Below, in pieces: positions 27,193 through 35,662 of a stretch of DNA of 64,000 bases (position 1 is its first letter; the number at the start of each line of letters is the position of its first letter). The position numbers and the translations under genes were made by a program. Origin of the DNA: Crateriforma conspicua (GTDB lineage Bacteria; Planctomycetota; Planctomycetia; Pirellulales; Pirellulaceae). Location of the stretch: the NCBI RefSeq assembly GCF_007752935.1, contig NZ_CP036319.1:1116001-1180000 (forward strand). The letters run 5' to 3'. The notes beneath the pieces are model-generated. The model did no database searches. It saw only the letters and a list, made by a program, of their open reading frames with translations, and was not told where the DNA came from.

Positions 27193-27801
27193 CTAGCGAG
27201 ACAGGAATTCGACCACGCTGTTCGCGTCCACCGGCAGGCTGATGTCGCTTGCGCCGGGCAGACCCAAAATGGTCGCGGTCAGGTTTTCGCTATCGAAGGT
27301 CACCCAGTCCAACGCGTCGGGAGACGCATTGGCGATGACGCCACGATACAGGTTCTTCAAGTTTTCACGGTTGCGGACTTCGACGATGTCACCGGGGCGA
27401 AGCATGTAACCGGGCTTGGTGACTTTGACACCGTTGACACGGAAATGGCCGTGGGTGATGCCTTGGCGTGCTTGCGGGCGAGTCTTGGTGAATCCGACGC
27501 GTCGAACCACGTTGTCCAACCGACGTTCGCACATCAACAACAACAGTTCGCCCGTGTTGCCGACCTTGCGGCTGACATTTTCGAAATAGCGTCGCAGCTG
27601 ACGTTCGCCCAAGCCGTAATAGTGCTTGATCTTTTGCTTTTCCATCAATGCCGCACCGTAGTTGCTGGGGCGGCGACCGCGGACGTGCATCCCCGGCGGC
27701 GAATCACGGCGGTCCAACGCACGAGCGGCGCCGGCGGTTTCGTAAATCAGGGTGCCCAGGCGTCGGTTCACGCGGGCTTTGGGTCCGGTATAGCGTGCCA
27801 T
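27193..27801 (-). CDS. rpsD: 30S ribosomal protein S4
   Basis: A 202-residue primary 16S-binding protein of the small subunit. The start 'MARYTGPKARVNRRLG' at 27801 matches the family; the frame is open for 13 codons more. The S4 RNA-binding domain is clear ('ERRLDNVVRRVGF', 'ARQGITHGHFRVNGVKV', 'PGDIVEVRN'). Cysteines for an N-terminal zinc site are absent, so it is the zinc-independent form. It stands alone, away from the alpha operon (rpsM-rpsK-rpoA-rplQ). A small perfect hairpin (27823-27838) lies in its leader and could take part in regulation. Confidence 0.96.
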   Translation of the reverse strand: MARYTGPKARVNRRLGTLIYETAGAARALDRRDSPPGMHVRGRRPSNYGAALMEKQKIKHYYGLGERQLRRYFENVSRKVGNTGELLLLMCERRLDNVVRRVGFTKTRPQARQGITHGHFRVNGVKVTKPGYMLRPGDIVEVRNRENLKNLYRGVIANASPDALDWVTFDSENLTATILGLPGASDISLPVDANSVVEFLSR

Positions 27802-28279
27802 GTGTTCGGAAACTCTCTTTTTGGCATCCTGAGATGCCACGGGTGGAACAGCCAGGGTGTGGGGACGATGCCCGTCACACCACGCGATCCGCGTTTCGTT
27901 GACTTCGGTCTTCCGTCACATGGTCCCATCGGATTGACGATCGGACGCGCCGCGGGGCCCAAGGGTGGGCCGACCAGTCGGCAAAAATGAAGCGGAATGA
28001 AAAAGCGTTCGCGCTGCGATGTTGGGAAATGGTGCAAGCGGCAGCGGTCGCCGGGCGTCGCCAGGGGCTGCAGCTCGCAACCGGAAAGTGTGGCAATTCG
28101 TCCGCGTTTTGGCAAGGCCAAGCGTCCCCCGTCCACAGGATTGCCCGTGATGTGCCGGGGTCAGACAGCCCGGCAGAAATTCGCGGCGGGATCGCCCTGT
28201 CGGTGGTGATGTTCTTTCTGGGGGGATCGTGGCCGAACATGACCGGCTAGGGTTGCCGATCCCGTAACCCTTTATCAAC
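27802..28279. other. Gap between divergent rpsD and the DUF2141 gene
   Basis: These 478 bases hold only short antisense-like open frames with no protein character. A perfect 6-bp hairpin with a 4-base loop (27823-27838) lies about 20 bases before the rpsD start. Promoters for rpsD (leftward) and the DUF2141 gene (rightward) must lie here, but no clear -35/-10 pair stands out. Confidence 0.5.
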
Positions 28280-29146
28280 ATGAAGGCACGAATTTTCACC
28301 TCAGGACCGGTTACAGGTGGTATGACCCAGCATCAAGACACAAACGATGCGAAAGTTTCAGTCGAGACGGCTGATTCGTCCTCCACGACCAGCCCTTGGA
28401 ATGGCGGCTGGGACAGTGGAGCGGCGGGATTTGCCGCGGAGCCGGCGGCTTCGCTGTGGCAGGAAAACAACGGCAATTTCCTGGTGATGTTCGCTGTCGG
28501 TATCTTCTTTCTTGGATCCGGAGTGCTGGCCTGTCGCCAATTGCGTTTCGTCCCCCCCCGTTTTCCCGACGGACGAGCGATCCAGCCACCGGAGGATTCA
28601 CTGATCCCGATTCCTGAAACCGGCGCCGAATCGGTCGATGACTTGGGCACCACCGGCGACGAAGCCGATGTGGACTCCGATGGGCTTGTCGGGGCGATTC
28701 AGCCGGTGATCCAAACGTCGCTCCAGAGACCAATGCCCGCCGCAGTGTCCAAGGCGAAGTCGACCAAGGTGTCATCGGGGGCTTCGTCCTACCGCATCAT
28801 TGCTCGCGGAGCGGCGGCCGATCGCGGCAACATGATGCTGGCCGTTTACGATTCACCCGATGGTTTTAATGATCCTGCATCCGCGATTTATCGCGACAAA
28901 GTGCAGGTTCGCGATGGCGGGGCGACGTTTCAGTTGCCAGCGGCCAAGCTACCCCGCCGCTTCGCCGTGGCCGTTTACCATGACGAAAACGCCGACAGCC
29001 GTTTGAACCGAAACCTGTGGGGCATTCCGACCGAACGCTATGGGTTTTCCAATGACGCCCGTTCGCTGACGGGGCCTCCGTCGTTTGACCAAGCGGTCGT
29101 GCAGAAGTCAGATCATTCCGATCGGTTGGTGATAGCGGTTCGCTGA
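28280..29146 (+). CDS. Membrane-anchored DUF2141 protein
   Basis: A 288-residue protein. A single membrane segment (about residues 67-85) separates an N-terminal Ser/Thr-rich cytoplasmic stretch from an acidic Pro-rich linker and a C-terminal DUF2141 domain (about 185-285). The domain shows the family pattern 'FAVAVYHDENADSRLNRN', 'GIPTERYGFSND' and a final 'GPPSFDQA'. DUF2141 proteins are usually short and secreted, so the long N-terminal transmembrane extension is atypical. The start is the ATG at 28280, with 28322 as an alternative. Function unknown. Confidence 0.8.
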   Translation: MKARIFTSGPVTGGMTQHQDTNDAKVSVETADSSSTTSPWNGGWDSGAAGFAAEPAASLWQENNGNFLVMFAVGIFFLGSGVLACRQLRFVPPRFPDGRAIQPPEDSLIPIPETGAESVDDLGTTGDEADVDSDGLVGAIQPVIQTSLQRPMPAAVSKAKSTKVSSGASSYRIIARGAAADRGNMMLAVYDSPDGFNDPASAIYRDKVQVRDGGATFQLPAAKLPRRFAVAVYHDENADSRLNRNLWGIPTERYGFSNDARSLTGPPSFDQAVVQKSDHSDRLVIAVR

Positions 29147-29168
29147 GCGGTCGCTTGATTGCGTCGCG

Positions 29169-30389
29169 TCAGTCTTCGACGACATCGACGACCAGGTTGT
29201 CGCGATGGATCACGCATTCGTAGGGACGGTGGCCCAACAGATCGCCGATCTGGTCGCTGTTGTGTCCTTTGATCTTGGTGATCTCGCTGCTGCGGTAATT
29301 GCTAAGCCCACGTCCGACCGTTCGACCGTCGGGGCCCACGACTCGCACGACGCTGCCGCGTGGGAAATTGCCTTTGACCCCGGTGATGCCGATCGCCAAC
29401 AGGCTGCTGCCGCGTTCGGACAGGGCGCGGGCGGCTCCTGCATCGATGCTGATTTCGCCGATCACGCTGGCTGCCACGCCGATCCAGCGACGCCGGCCGC
29501 GAATCGTTTTCTCCTTGGGCATGAACAGTGTGCCCACCGGATTGCCCGCCATGATCTGATCCAACACGTCGTCTTGGCGACCGGGGCCGATGATGGTCGG
29601 GTGGCCGTGGGAAACGGCGATCTGCGCGGCTTTCAGTTTGGAACGCATGCCGCCTTTGCTGACGGTGTTGGTGTTGTCCGATGCCAGGCCCAATACATCG
29701 TCGTCCAGGCGACGAATCAAACCGATCGGATGGCTGTCGGGTTCATCGGGGTGACCGTCATACAGCCCTTCGATGTCCGACAGGATGATCAGCAGCGCGG
29801 ATTCCAACAGGCCCGCGACGTGGGCGGCCAAGCGATCGTTGTCGCCAAAAGTCGTTCGCAGTTCGGCAACAGCGACCGAATCGTTTTCATTGACAATCGC
29901 GATCGCCCCAAGATCGTGAATGCCAAGCAGCGCATTGCGTACGTGCAGGTAACCGCTGCGGCGACGTAGATCGTTCCGGGTCAACAGCACCTGTGCCGCA
30001 TGGCGTCCGTGGGTGGCGAACGACTGTTCGTAAGCACGGATCAAATCGGTCTGGCCAATCGCAGCGACGGCCTGCAAAGGACCCAGAGACTTGGGGCGGC
30101 CGGGAAGCTTCAGCTTGGCGACACCGGCGCCGACGGCCCCACTGCTGACCATGATCGTGTGACGACCCGAATCGGCGATGCGGCACAGTTGGGACGAAAG
30201 CCGCTGGACCCGCTGGATGTCCAACGTACCGTCGGGACGGGTCAGCACGCGGGTGCCGACTTTGACGACAACCGCTTCGGCGTTTTCGACGACCGCTTGT
30301 CGCAAAAGTTGTTCGGTCCCCGGGATTTCGCGGACGGCAAAATCGGGCGTATCAGCGTTCGATGACGGGTCTTGGCTAGGCTTGTCCAT
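29169..30389 (-). CDS. proB: Glutamate 5-kinase ProB with PUA domain
   Basis: A 406-residue enzyme that phosphorylates glutamate in the first step of proline synthesis. The amino-acid-kinase domain contains 'VVKVGTRVLTRPDG', 'MVSSGAVGAG', 'IVNENDSVAV', 'FGDNDRLAAHVAG' and 'SDIEGLYDG'. 'SKGGMRSKLKAA' is the substrate/nucleotide loop. The C-terminal PUA domain (about residues 310-400) includes 'RGSVVRVVG' and 'GLSNYRSSEITKIKG'. The start ATG at 30389 was chosen over the same-frame codon at 30401. proA is not adjacent, so the pathway is dispersed. Confidence 0.95.
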   Translation of the reverse strand: MDKPSQDPSSNADTPDFAVREIPGTEQLLRQAVVENAEAVVVKVGTRVLTRPDGTLDIQRVQRLSSQLCRIADSGRHTIMVSSGAVGAGVAKLKLPGRPKSLGPLQAVAAIGQTDLIRAYEQSFATHGRHAAQVLLTRNDLRRRSGYLHVRNALLGIHDLGAIAIVNENDSVAVAELRTTFGDNDRLAAHVAGLLESALLIILSDIEGLYDGHPDEPDSHPIGLIRRLDDDVLGLASDNTNTVSKGGMRSKLKAAQIAVSHGHPTIIGPGRQDDVLDQIMAGNPVGTLFMPKEKTIRGRRRWIGVAASVIGEISIDAGAARALSERGSSLLAIGITGVKGNFPRGSVVRVVGPDGRTVGRGLSNYRSSEITKIKGHNSDQIGDLLGHRPYECVIHRDNLVVDVVED

Positions 30390-30642
30390 GGATGCCACCA
30401 TTTTCCACGCGATCGCGTTGTCGGCTAGGGCGCTGCCGAAGCGGTGGCAGTGCGTGATTGCCGGTCGATCGGCATTCCGGCGGGTGGTGCCAGGTCGCCG
30501 TTTTTCGTTTCTTGCGGAGGGTCGATCGACCGTTAAGATTGATTGAGTACCGGGCCGGTCTGGTGCCGGGCGAAGAATGTCCGAGAATGACCACCGGCAA
30601 CGGCGAATTCTTGGCCCCCATTACGGCAACCCCCCGATCTTC

Positions 30643-32253
30643 ATGGCCGAACTGAATCACGAGTGCGGTGTCGCGGCGATATACCATCTGTCCGGCCGTG
30701 GTCGCAGCCCGATGTGCACCGAGCACGGCCCGCGACAAATCTCCCGCGTGCTGCCCCGAATGTTGCTGGACATTCAAAACCGGGGGCAACTGGCCGCCGG
30801 AATGGCCACCTATGATCCGGACCGACCTTCGCTGTTGCAGATCCGCAAAGATGTGGGGACGGTGACCGAGGTGTTTCGGCTGAATCATCGGGAAAAGACC
30901 GAAGCGTTGATGAAGCAGCTGGCCGGTCGGGCCGCGATCGGTCACACGCGATACGCGACGTGTGGGCAAGATGATCGCGAGTACGCCCAGCCGTTTGAGC
31001 GCGTCCACATCCACAAGCGAAAGTGGTTCTCGTTCTGTTTCAACGGTCAACTGTCCAACTACGGCCTGTTGAAGGAACGTTTGCTGGCCAACGGCGATCA
31101 CCATCTGCGGTTGGACACCGACACCGAAATCATCATGCATGAATTCGGCCGGATCCTATCCCGCAGTACCGGTCCGGTTGACTGGGTCAGTGTTCTGCGC
31201 GAGGCCTGCGGCGGGTTCGACGGTGCGTACAGTTTGGCAATCCTGACCGCCGAAGGCGAAATGATCGTCGCCCGCGATCCGCTGGGCATCAAGCCGATGT
31301 GCTACGTGCACGAAGGTCCATTGGTGGCCGCGGCCAGCGAAAGCGTCGCTCTATTGAATTTGGGATTTGAAAACGACCAGATCAAATCGCTGCCGCCCGG
31401 ACACGCCATCCTGGTCGATCCGGAACAAGGCGTGCGAATCGAATCGTTCATGCCATCGGAAAAGACCGCGCACTGTTTCTTTGAATGGATCTATTTCGCC
31501 AACGTTGCCAGCACCCTGGATGACCGCAGCGTCTATCTGAGCCGGACCAGCTTGGGCAAAGAACTGGCGATGGCCGAGCGGGAATTCAATAAGGTCGATC
31601 TGAATCCCGAAGACACGATCATTGTTCCGGTTCCCGACACCAGCAAAGCCGCCGCCGATTCGATGGCTTTCGAGTTGTCGATCCCGTCCCGCGAAGGTTT
31701 GATCCGAAACCGCTATGCCGGTCGCACGTTTATCGAAGGCGGCAATCGCAAAGCCAAGGCGGCCACCAAATACACTCCGCTGCGTGAAGTCCTGCAGGAC
31801 AAACGTGTGATCCTGGTGGAAGATTCGATCGTCCGCAGCACGACCATGAACGTCTTGTTGGATCGTATCCGTGACGTCGGTGGGGCTCGTGAAATTCACG
31901 TCCGTGTCGCCTGTCCGCCGATCATCGCACCGTGCTTTTACGGCATCGATATGTCGACGGTCGATCAGCTGATCGCGCCGAAATATTTCGAAGCGGGTGA
32001 AGATCTCAGCGATGAAGCGCAGCAGCGTTTGGCCGACGATCTGGGGGCGGACACCTTGCGATATTTGCCCGTCGAAGCGATCAGTCGCGCGATCGGTATG
32101 CGAAGCGATCAGTTGTGCCGTGCTTGTGTGACCGGCCAGTATCCGACGTCGTGTGGCCAGCATCTGTATCAGATTGCGTTGGACAATCGCGGGGCTTCGG
32201 TCGATCAGCAGCGGACCTACGAGCAGTTGGCCGCAGCGATCGAAGCAGGGTGA
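30643..32253 (+). CDS. purF: Amidophosphoribosyltransferase PurF (Bacillus type, Fe-S)
   Basis: A 536-residue enzyme catalysing the committed step of purine synthesis. The start at 30643 gives a 7-residue propeptide before the catalytic Cys8 ('LNHECGVAAIY'), as in the self-processing B. subtilis enzyme. The glutaminase domain shows 'IGHTRYAT' and 'FCFNGQLSNY'. The PRPP site is 'VILVEDSIVRSTT'. Cysteines expected to bind a 4Fe-4S cluster are all seen: in 'AHCFFEWIYF', in 'APCFYGID', and the pair in 'LCRACVTGQYPT'. The frame is open 22 codons further upstream. It is a singleton, followed by its own terminator. Confidence 0.94.
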   Translation: MAELNHECGVAAIYHLSGRGRSPMCTEHGPRQISRVLPRMLLDIQNRGQLAAGMATYDPDRPSLLQIRKDVGTVTEVFRLNHREKTEALMKQLAGRAAIGHTRYATCGQDDREYAQPFERVHIHKRKWFSFCFNGQLSNYGLLKERLLANGDHHLRLDTDTEIIMHEFGRILSRSTGPVDWVSVLREACGGFDGAYSLAILTAEGEMIVARDPLGIKPMCYVHEGPLVAAASESVALLNLGFENDQIKSLPPGHAILVDPEQGVRIESFMPSEKTAHCFFEWIYFANVASTLDDRSVYLSRTSLGKELAMAEREFNKVDLNPEDTIIVPVPDTSKAAADSMAFELSIPSREGLIRNRYAGRTFIEGGNRKAKAATKYTPLREVLQDKRVILVEDSIVRSTTMNVLLDRIRDVGGAREIHVRVACPPIIAPCFYGIDMSTVDQLIAPKYFEAGEDLSDEAQQRLADDLGADTLRYLPVEAISRAIGMRSDQLCRACVTGQYPTSCGQHLYQIALDNRGASVDQQRTYEQLAAAIEAG

Positions 32254-32327
32254 TTCGTTTCCGTCACGCGTGCTTTTTGCCTTTCCCCCGCGGCGTGGCT
32301 TTGTGCGTTACCGCGAGTGTTCCTGGT

Positions 32328-32357
32328 GCCTGCTGGTCGCTCAGCAGGCCGGTTTTT
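32328..32357 (+). terminator. Intrinsic terminator of purF
   Basis: An 8-bp perfect stem (32328-32335 with 32342-32349), a 6-base loop, then CGG and five T (32353-32357), about 75 bases after the purF stop. Confidence 0.75.
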
Positions 32358-32460
32358 GCGGCTTGTGTTATTTCGGGTCGCGCTGGTGCGGCACGGCAGC
32401 GGTCGTTTGCCGCTTGAATGACAGTGATTCGGCGGCCCTTCATCACCTGATGGCGCAATG

Positions 32461-32499
32461 AAAAAGACCCCGACCGGTGTTGGGAAACAACGGTCGGGG
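32461..32499 (-). terminator. Intrinsic terminator of the rplA-rplJ-rplL operon
   Basis: A 9-bp perfect GC-rich stem (32468-32476 with 32491-32499) and a 14-base loop are followed on the minus strand by a T-run (A at 32461-32465 on plus). It lies about 110 bases past the rplL stop. With the purF terminator it insulates the two convergent units. Confidence 0.8.
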
Positions 32500-32611
32500 C
32501 CTTCGTTGGTTTTGGCTGCGGATCGGATGATCCGGTAACTGCCAGGCTTGTCGCCCGGGCGACATTCGGCGCGAATGCGCGTGGGCGTTTTGGGAAGCAG
32601 CGTCGGGACGC

Positions 32612-33034
32612 TTACTTCAGCTCGACGGTACCGCCGGCTTCTTCGACTTCGGTCTTGACCTTCTCGGCGTCTTCCTTGGAAACGCCTTCCTTCAAGGTGG
32701 CGGGAACGCCTTCGACCATCTTCTTGGCTTCCATCAGCGAAGCGCCGGTGATGTTCTTGACGACCTTGACGACGTTCAGCTTCTTGTCGCCGAAGCTGGT
32801 CAGGACGACGTCGAACTCGGTCTTCTCGGCTTCGGCTGCGCCGCCGCCATCACCACCGGCTCCGCCACCGGCCATGACGACCGCGCCGCCACCGGCGGCC
32901 GGCTCGATGCCGTGAACGTCCTTCAGGTAATCGCTCAGCTCTTTGGCTTGCTTCAGGGTCATTTCGGCGATCTTGTCGCCCATTTCTTTGGTTTCGGCGC
33001 TGTATTCGGCGACCGCGGTTGCTTCTTCAGACAT
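32612..33034 (-). CDS. rplL: 50S ribosomal protein L7/L12
   Basis: A 140-residue stalk protein, slightly longer than the usual ~120-125 because of 10-15 extra N-terminal residues and a Gly/Ala hinge ('[20 protein letters not shown]'). The C-terminal domain is canonical: '[20 protein letters not shown]', 'GLxEAKKMVE'-like '[14 protein letters not shown]', ending 'GGTVELK'. It recruits translational GTPases. It is the last gene of the rplA-J-L unit, 80 bases after rplJ, and is followed by a strong terminator. Confidence 0.97.
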   Translation of the reverse strand: MSEEATAVAEYSAETKEMGDKIAEMTLKQAKELSDYLKDVHGIEPAAGGGAVVMAGGGAGGDGGGAAEAEKTEFDVVLTSFGDKKLNVVKVVKNITGASLMEAKKMVEGVPATLKEGVSKEDAEKVKTEVEEAGGTVELK

Positions 33035-33114
33035 CTTCGGACCTCAAAAAACGATAGTGGGTTGCAGGAAGGAAAGGAAAAAAGGCGACGACGGTGCGTC
33101 ACCGCGGCCGGGGA

Positions 33115-33639
33115 CTACTCGTCGCCCTCGCCCTTTTGCTTGATTTGGCTGTTCAGCGTCTTTCCGGGGCCAAGCAGTGCACCGTTGAGGGTTGCACCCG
33201 GTCCCAGGATTTGACCGACCAGCATGGAGATTTGTTCTTCACGGCTGGGCCACTTGCTGACGGCTTTCAGTCCGTCGGCATCCAGGCGTTCGCCGTCCAT
33301 CACACCGCCGTCGGCGCTGAATTCGGCGAACTTGTCTTCGTCTTTGTCCAGCCGGACGACTTCCTTGACCAACGAGACGAAGTCAGACGCTCCCCAGCAC
33401 ACGGCGACTTGACCGCCGGCACCTTCGAAGGCCGGAGCCAACGAAGATCCTTCGGTCGCACGTCGTGCCAGCGAATTCTTGACGACCATCAGGTTGATTT
33501 CCTTCGCGGCCAGTTCGCTGCGAAGTTCATTCGTCTTGTTGACGTCCATCCCGACGTAGCTGACTACGACGGCATCGGCGACGCCTTCCAAGCGGTTCTT
33601 GATATCTCGAGTGACGAGATCTTTGACGTATTTGCTCAT
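33115..33639 (-). CDS. rplJ: 50S ribosomal protein L10
   Basis: A 174-residue base of the ribosomal stalk. It begins 'MSKYVKDLVTRDIKNRLEGV', has the characteristic 'VKNSLARRA' and ends in the helical tail that binds L7/L12 dimers. Only 38 bases separate it from rplA, too little for a full L10 autoregulatory leader of the E. coli type, so control probably acts from the rplA leader. Confidence 0.95.
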   Translation of the reverse strand: MSKYVKDLVTRDIKNRLEGVADAVVVSYVGMDVNKTNELRSELAAKEINLMVVKNSLARRATEGSSLAPAFEGAGGQVAVCWGASDFVSLVKEVVRLDKDEDKFAEFSADGGVMDGERLDADGLKAVSKWPSREEQISMLVGQILGPGATLNGALLGPGKTLNSQIKQKGEGDE

Positions 33640-33677
33640 AGGATTCTCAGGCCACCTTTTCTGGGGCCGCCTTTCGG

Positions 33678-34355
33678 TTACAAGGCGACTTTCACGCTGG
33701 GACTCATCGTGCCGCAGATCGCAATGCCCTTGACGTAGGTGCCTTTGACGGACTGTGGCTTCATACCGGTGACAAAATCAATAAACGCCGAAACGTTGTC
33801 GGCGATCTTCGGAGCTTCGAAGCTCAGCTTGCCCACCATCGCGTGGACGTTGCCGCCTTTGTCGTTTCGAAATTCGACCTTACCGGCTTTGTATTCCGAG
33901 ACGACTTTGCCGACGTCCGGGGTGACCGTGCCGGCACGGGGGCTGGGCATCAAGCCACGCGGACCCAAGACGCGACCGAGCGGGCCGACCAGGCCCATCA
34001 TGTCGGGGGCGGCGATGCAGACGTCGAAGTCGGTCCAGCCGTCTTTGATTTTTTTCGCCAAATCGTCCTGGCCGACTTCATCGGCACCGGCTTCTTCGGC
34101 GGCTTTGGCCGCGTCGCCCTTGGCGAACACGACGACACGCTGCGTCTTGCCGATCCCGTGCGGCAACACCAGGCTGCCACGGATGATCTGGTCGGCTTGG
34201 TTGGGGTCGATGCCCAGACGCATGTGGATTTCGACCGTTTGGTCGAACTTGGTCGAATCGTACTTCTTCAGCACTTCGACCGCTTCGCCCAGCGGCAACG
34301 GGCTGGACGGCTGCTTTTCGAGCGCAGCGCGATAACGCTTGGATTTTTTACCCAT
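33678..34355 (-). CDS. rplA: 50S ribosomal protein L1
   Basis: A 225-residue protein of the L1 stalk, which moves deacylated tRNA from the ribosome. It shows '[12 protein letters not shown]', '[14 protein letters not shown]', '[17 protein letters not shown]', the L1 signature '[26 protein letters not shown]' region and a C-terminal '[21 protein letters not shown]'. The start 'MGKKSKRY' at 34355 was chosen over a same-frame codon at 34370. rplK, which normally precedes rplA, is absent. Confidence 0.96.
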   Translation of the reverse strand: MGKKSKRYRAALEKQPSSPLPLGEAVEVLKKYDSTKFDQTVEIHMRLGIDPNQADQIIRGSLVLPHGIGKTQRVVVFAKGDAAKAAEEAGADEVGQDDLAKKIKDGWTDFDVCIAAPDMMGLVGPLGRVLGPRGLMPSPRAGTVTPDVGKVVSEYKAGKVEFRNDKGGNVHAMVGKLSFEAPKIADNVSAFIDFVTGMKPQSVKGTYVKGIAICGTMSPSVKVAL

Positions 34356-34727
34356 AGGGTCACGACTCATCGGTTGTGTCGGGTGGTTTGGCGAAGCTCA
34401 CCTGTCCCGTCGGATCGACGTCACCGTCTGTGGGGCGATGCCGAGTTTTACGGTCATCACGTGGACGGGACGCCACCGTCGGCGGCAAGATTCTCCCACT
34501 TCACCGTCACCCACTTTCGTACACGTATCCGCACCAGATTTTGCCGTTCCGGTTGGACATCGCGTCGGCCAAGATGGCGACGGGTCGGGCGGACGCCCGA
34601 AGGACCAAGGATCGTGTCGAAAGATTCACGTGACGTCAACGCCAGTTGAAGGATTTGTGTAAGAATTTGGCCCGCCACGGTGTTCGGATTGCTTGCCCCA
34701 ACGGCTGGCGGCTGAAAAGATGACGCT
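34356..34727. other. Gap between divergent rplA and the pterin dehydratase gene
   Basis: These 372 bases contain the leader and promoter of the rplA operon on the minus strand and the promoter of the divergent pair on plus. A 97-codon minus-strand frame (34457-34750) overlaps the neighbouring gene and has no protein character. I cannot identify an L1-binding leader hairpin by eye. Confidence 0.45.
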
Positions 34728-35120
34728 ATGCCCGATGATGATCGCCCCAAACCGACCCCGGAATCTGTCCTGCAGAAGCACTGTCAGCCGTGTGAAGGCG
34801 GTATGCCCACGCTGACCGGCGACGAATTAGACGCTTTGATGCCGATAATTCCCCGCTGGTCGGTGTCGAACGACGGCGGTTGGATTCGCCGCAGATTCAA
34901 TTTCCGCAATTTCGTCGAAGCCGTGGGCTTGATGAACGAAATTGCCGCCTTGGCCGAACGGGAACAGCATCACCCCGATTTGCATCTGACGGGCTATCGG
35001 CACCTGACGGTCGAGTTGACCACCCACGCGATCGGCGGCCTGAGCGAAAACGACGTCATCTTGGCAGCGAAGATCGACCAGCTGGCGGATTCGCCCGGCC
35101 AGGGTTCAAGCGACCGATGA
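34728..35120 (+). CDS. phhB: Pterin-4a-carbinolamine dehydratase
   Basis: A 130-residue protein. After a 25-residue leader, the ~95-residue domain is typical of PCD/DCoH: 'LMPIIPRWSV', 'RRRFNFRNFVEAVGLMNEIAALAEREQHHPDLHLTGY' with the active-site 'HHPD' histidines, and 'VELTTHAIGGLSENDVILAAKID'. It dehydrates 4a-hydroxytetrahydropterin and recycles the cofactor of aromatic amino acid hydroxylases. No hydroxylase is nearby. Its stop overlaps the next start (ATGA). Confidence 0.93.
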   Translation: MPDDDRPKPTPESVLQKHCQPCEGGMPTLTGDELDALMPIIPRWSVSNDGGWIRRRFNFRNFVEAVGLMNEIAALAEREQHHPDLHLTGYRHLTVELTTHAIGGLSENDVILAAKIDQLADSPGQGSSDR

Positions 35121-35494
35121 AGGATTTACCACCGATCCCGCGGGCTCGGGCTTTGGCGCTGCTGATGGAATGCGAGGGGGATTACCTGTGGAGCCCCCAA
35201 ATGTGCCGTGAAAAACGGGTCCCCGAATCGTGGATCGACGCACTGCTGGACGTCCATGAGTCTGGATTTGTCCACGACGGTCAGACGATTTACGTCGACG
35301 CGCCGCCGGGGGATACATCAGCCGGTCCGGGCCGACAACGCATCACCAACCAGTACGCCGGGGTGTCGGACGTCAAGTTGGCCATCGCCATCGCTCGGCA
35401 ATTCGGCTTGGACGTGGAACGCTATCAGGCGACGTCAATGACCCGTCGGCGTGTCGTTCACCAGATCCAGCAAGCGATCGAAGAAGGTGAATGA
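35117..35494 (+). CDS. Conserved-looking hypothetical protein coupled to phhB
   Basis: A 125-residue soluble protein that starts at an ATG overlapping the phhB stop by 4 bases. The open frame runs further upstream inside phhB, but that section is Arg-rich and spurious. The protein is mostly helical, with 'GDYLWSPQMCREKRVPESWIDALLDVHESGF' and a C-terminal 'RRRVVHQIQQAIEEGE' helix. I recognise no family. Translational coupling suggests co-expression with phhB, but the N-terminal sequence gives no clue to a pterin role. Confidence 0.7.
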   Translation: MKDLPPIPRARALALLMECEGDYLWSPQMCREKRVPESWIDALLDVHESGFVHDGQTIYVDAPPGDTSAGPGRQRITNQYAGVSDVKLAIAIARQFGLDVERYQATSMTRRRVVHQIQQAIEEGE

Positions 35495-35560
35495 GCCGCG
35501 GGGCCTGCACGTGAGCGTGCCGGTGCGGTTGCCCTGTCAGAAGTCGCGATTGCCTTAGAA

Positions 35561-35607
35561 GCAACCGTGGGTTGCCGGCCTTGGCGTGCGGCATGCCGCA
35601 CGCCAAG
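35561..35607. repeat. 28-bp perfect palindrome plus adjoining hairpin between convergent genes
   Basis: A 6-bp hairpin with a 3-base loop (35561-35575) is followed by a perfect 28-bp inverted repeat (35580-35607) whose arms meet with no spacer. It sits between the convergent hypothetical gene and metK. No T-run flanks it. It could terminate transcription from both sides or be a dispersed palindromic element. Confidence 0.55.
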
Positions 35608-35662
35608 AAGCAAGGTCTACTTCCCCCGTTCATGTCGCGATCGACATCATGGGGCGGTCAGA

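Noticed and set aside
27916-28299. Open frames in the rpsD upstream gap
   Set aside because: Mutually overlapping in several frames, no motif, and they would overlap the DUF2141 start.
34457-34750. 97-codon minus-strand frame upstream of rplA
   Set aside because: Overlaps the pterin dehydratase start and is not rplK, which I specifically looked for; no protein character.
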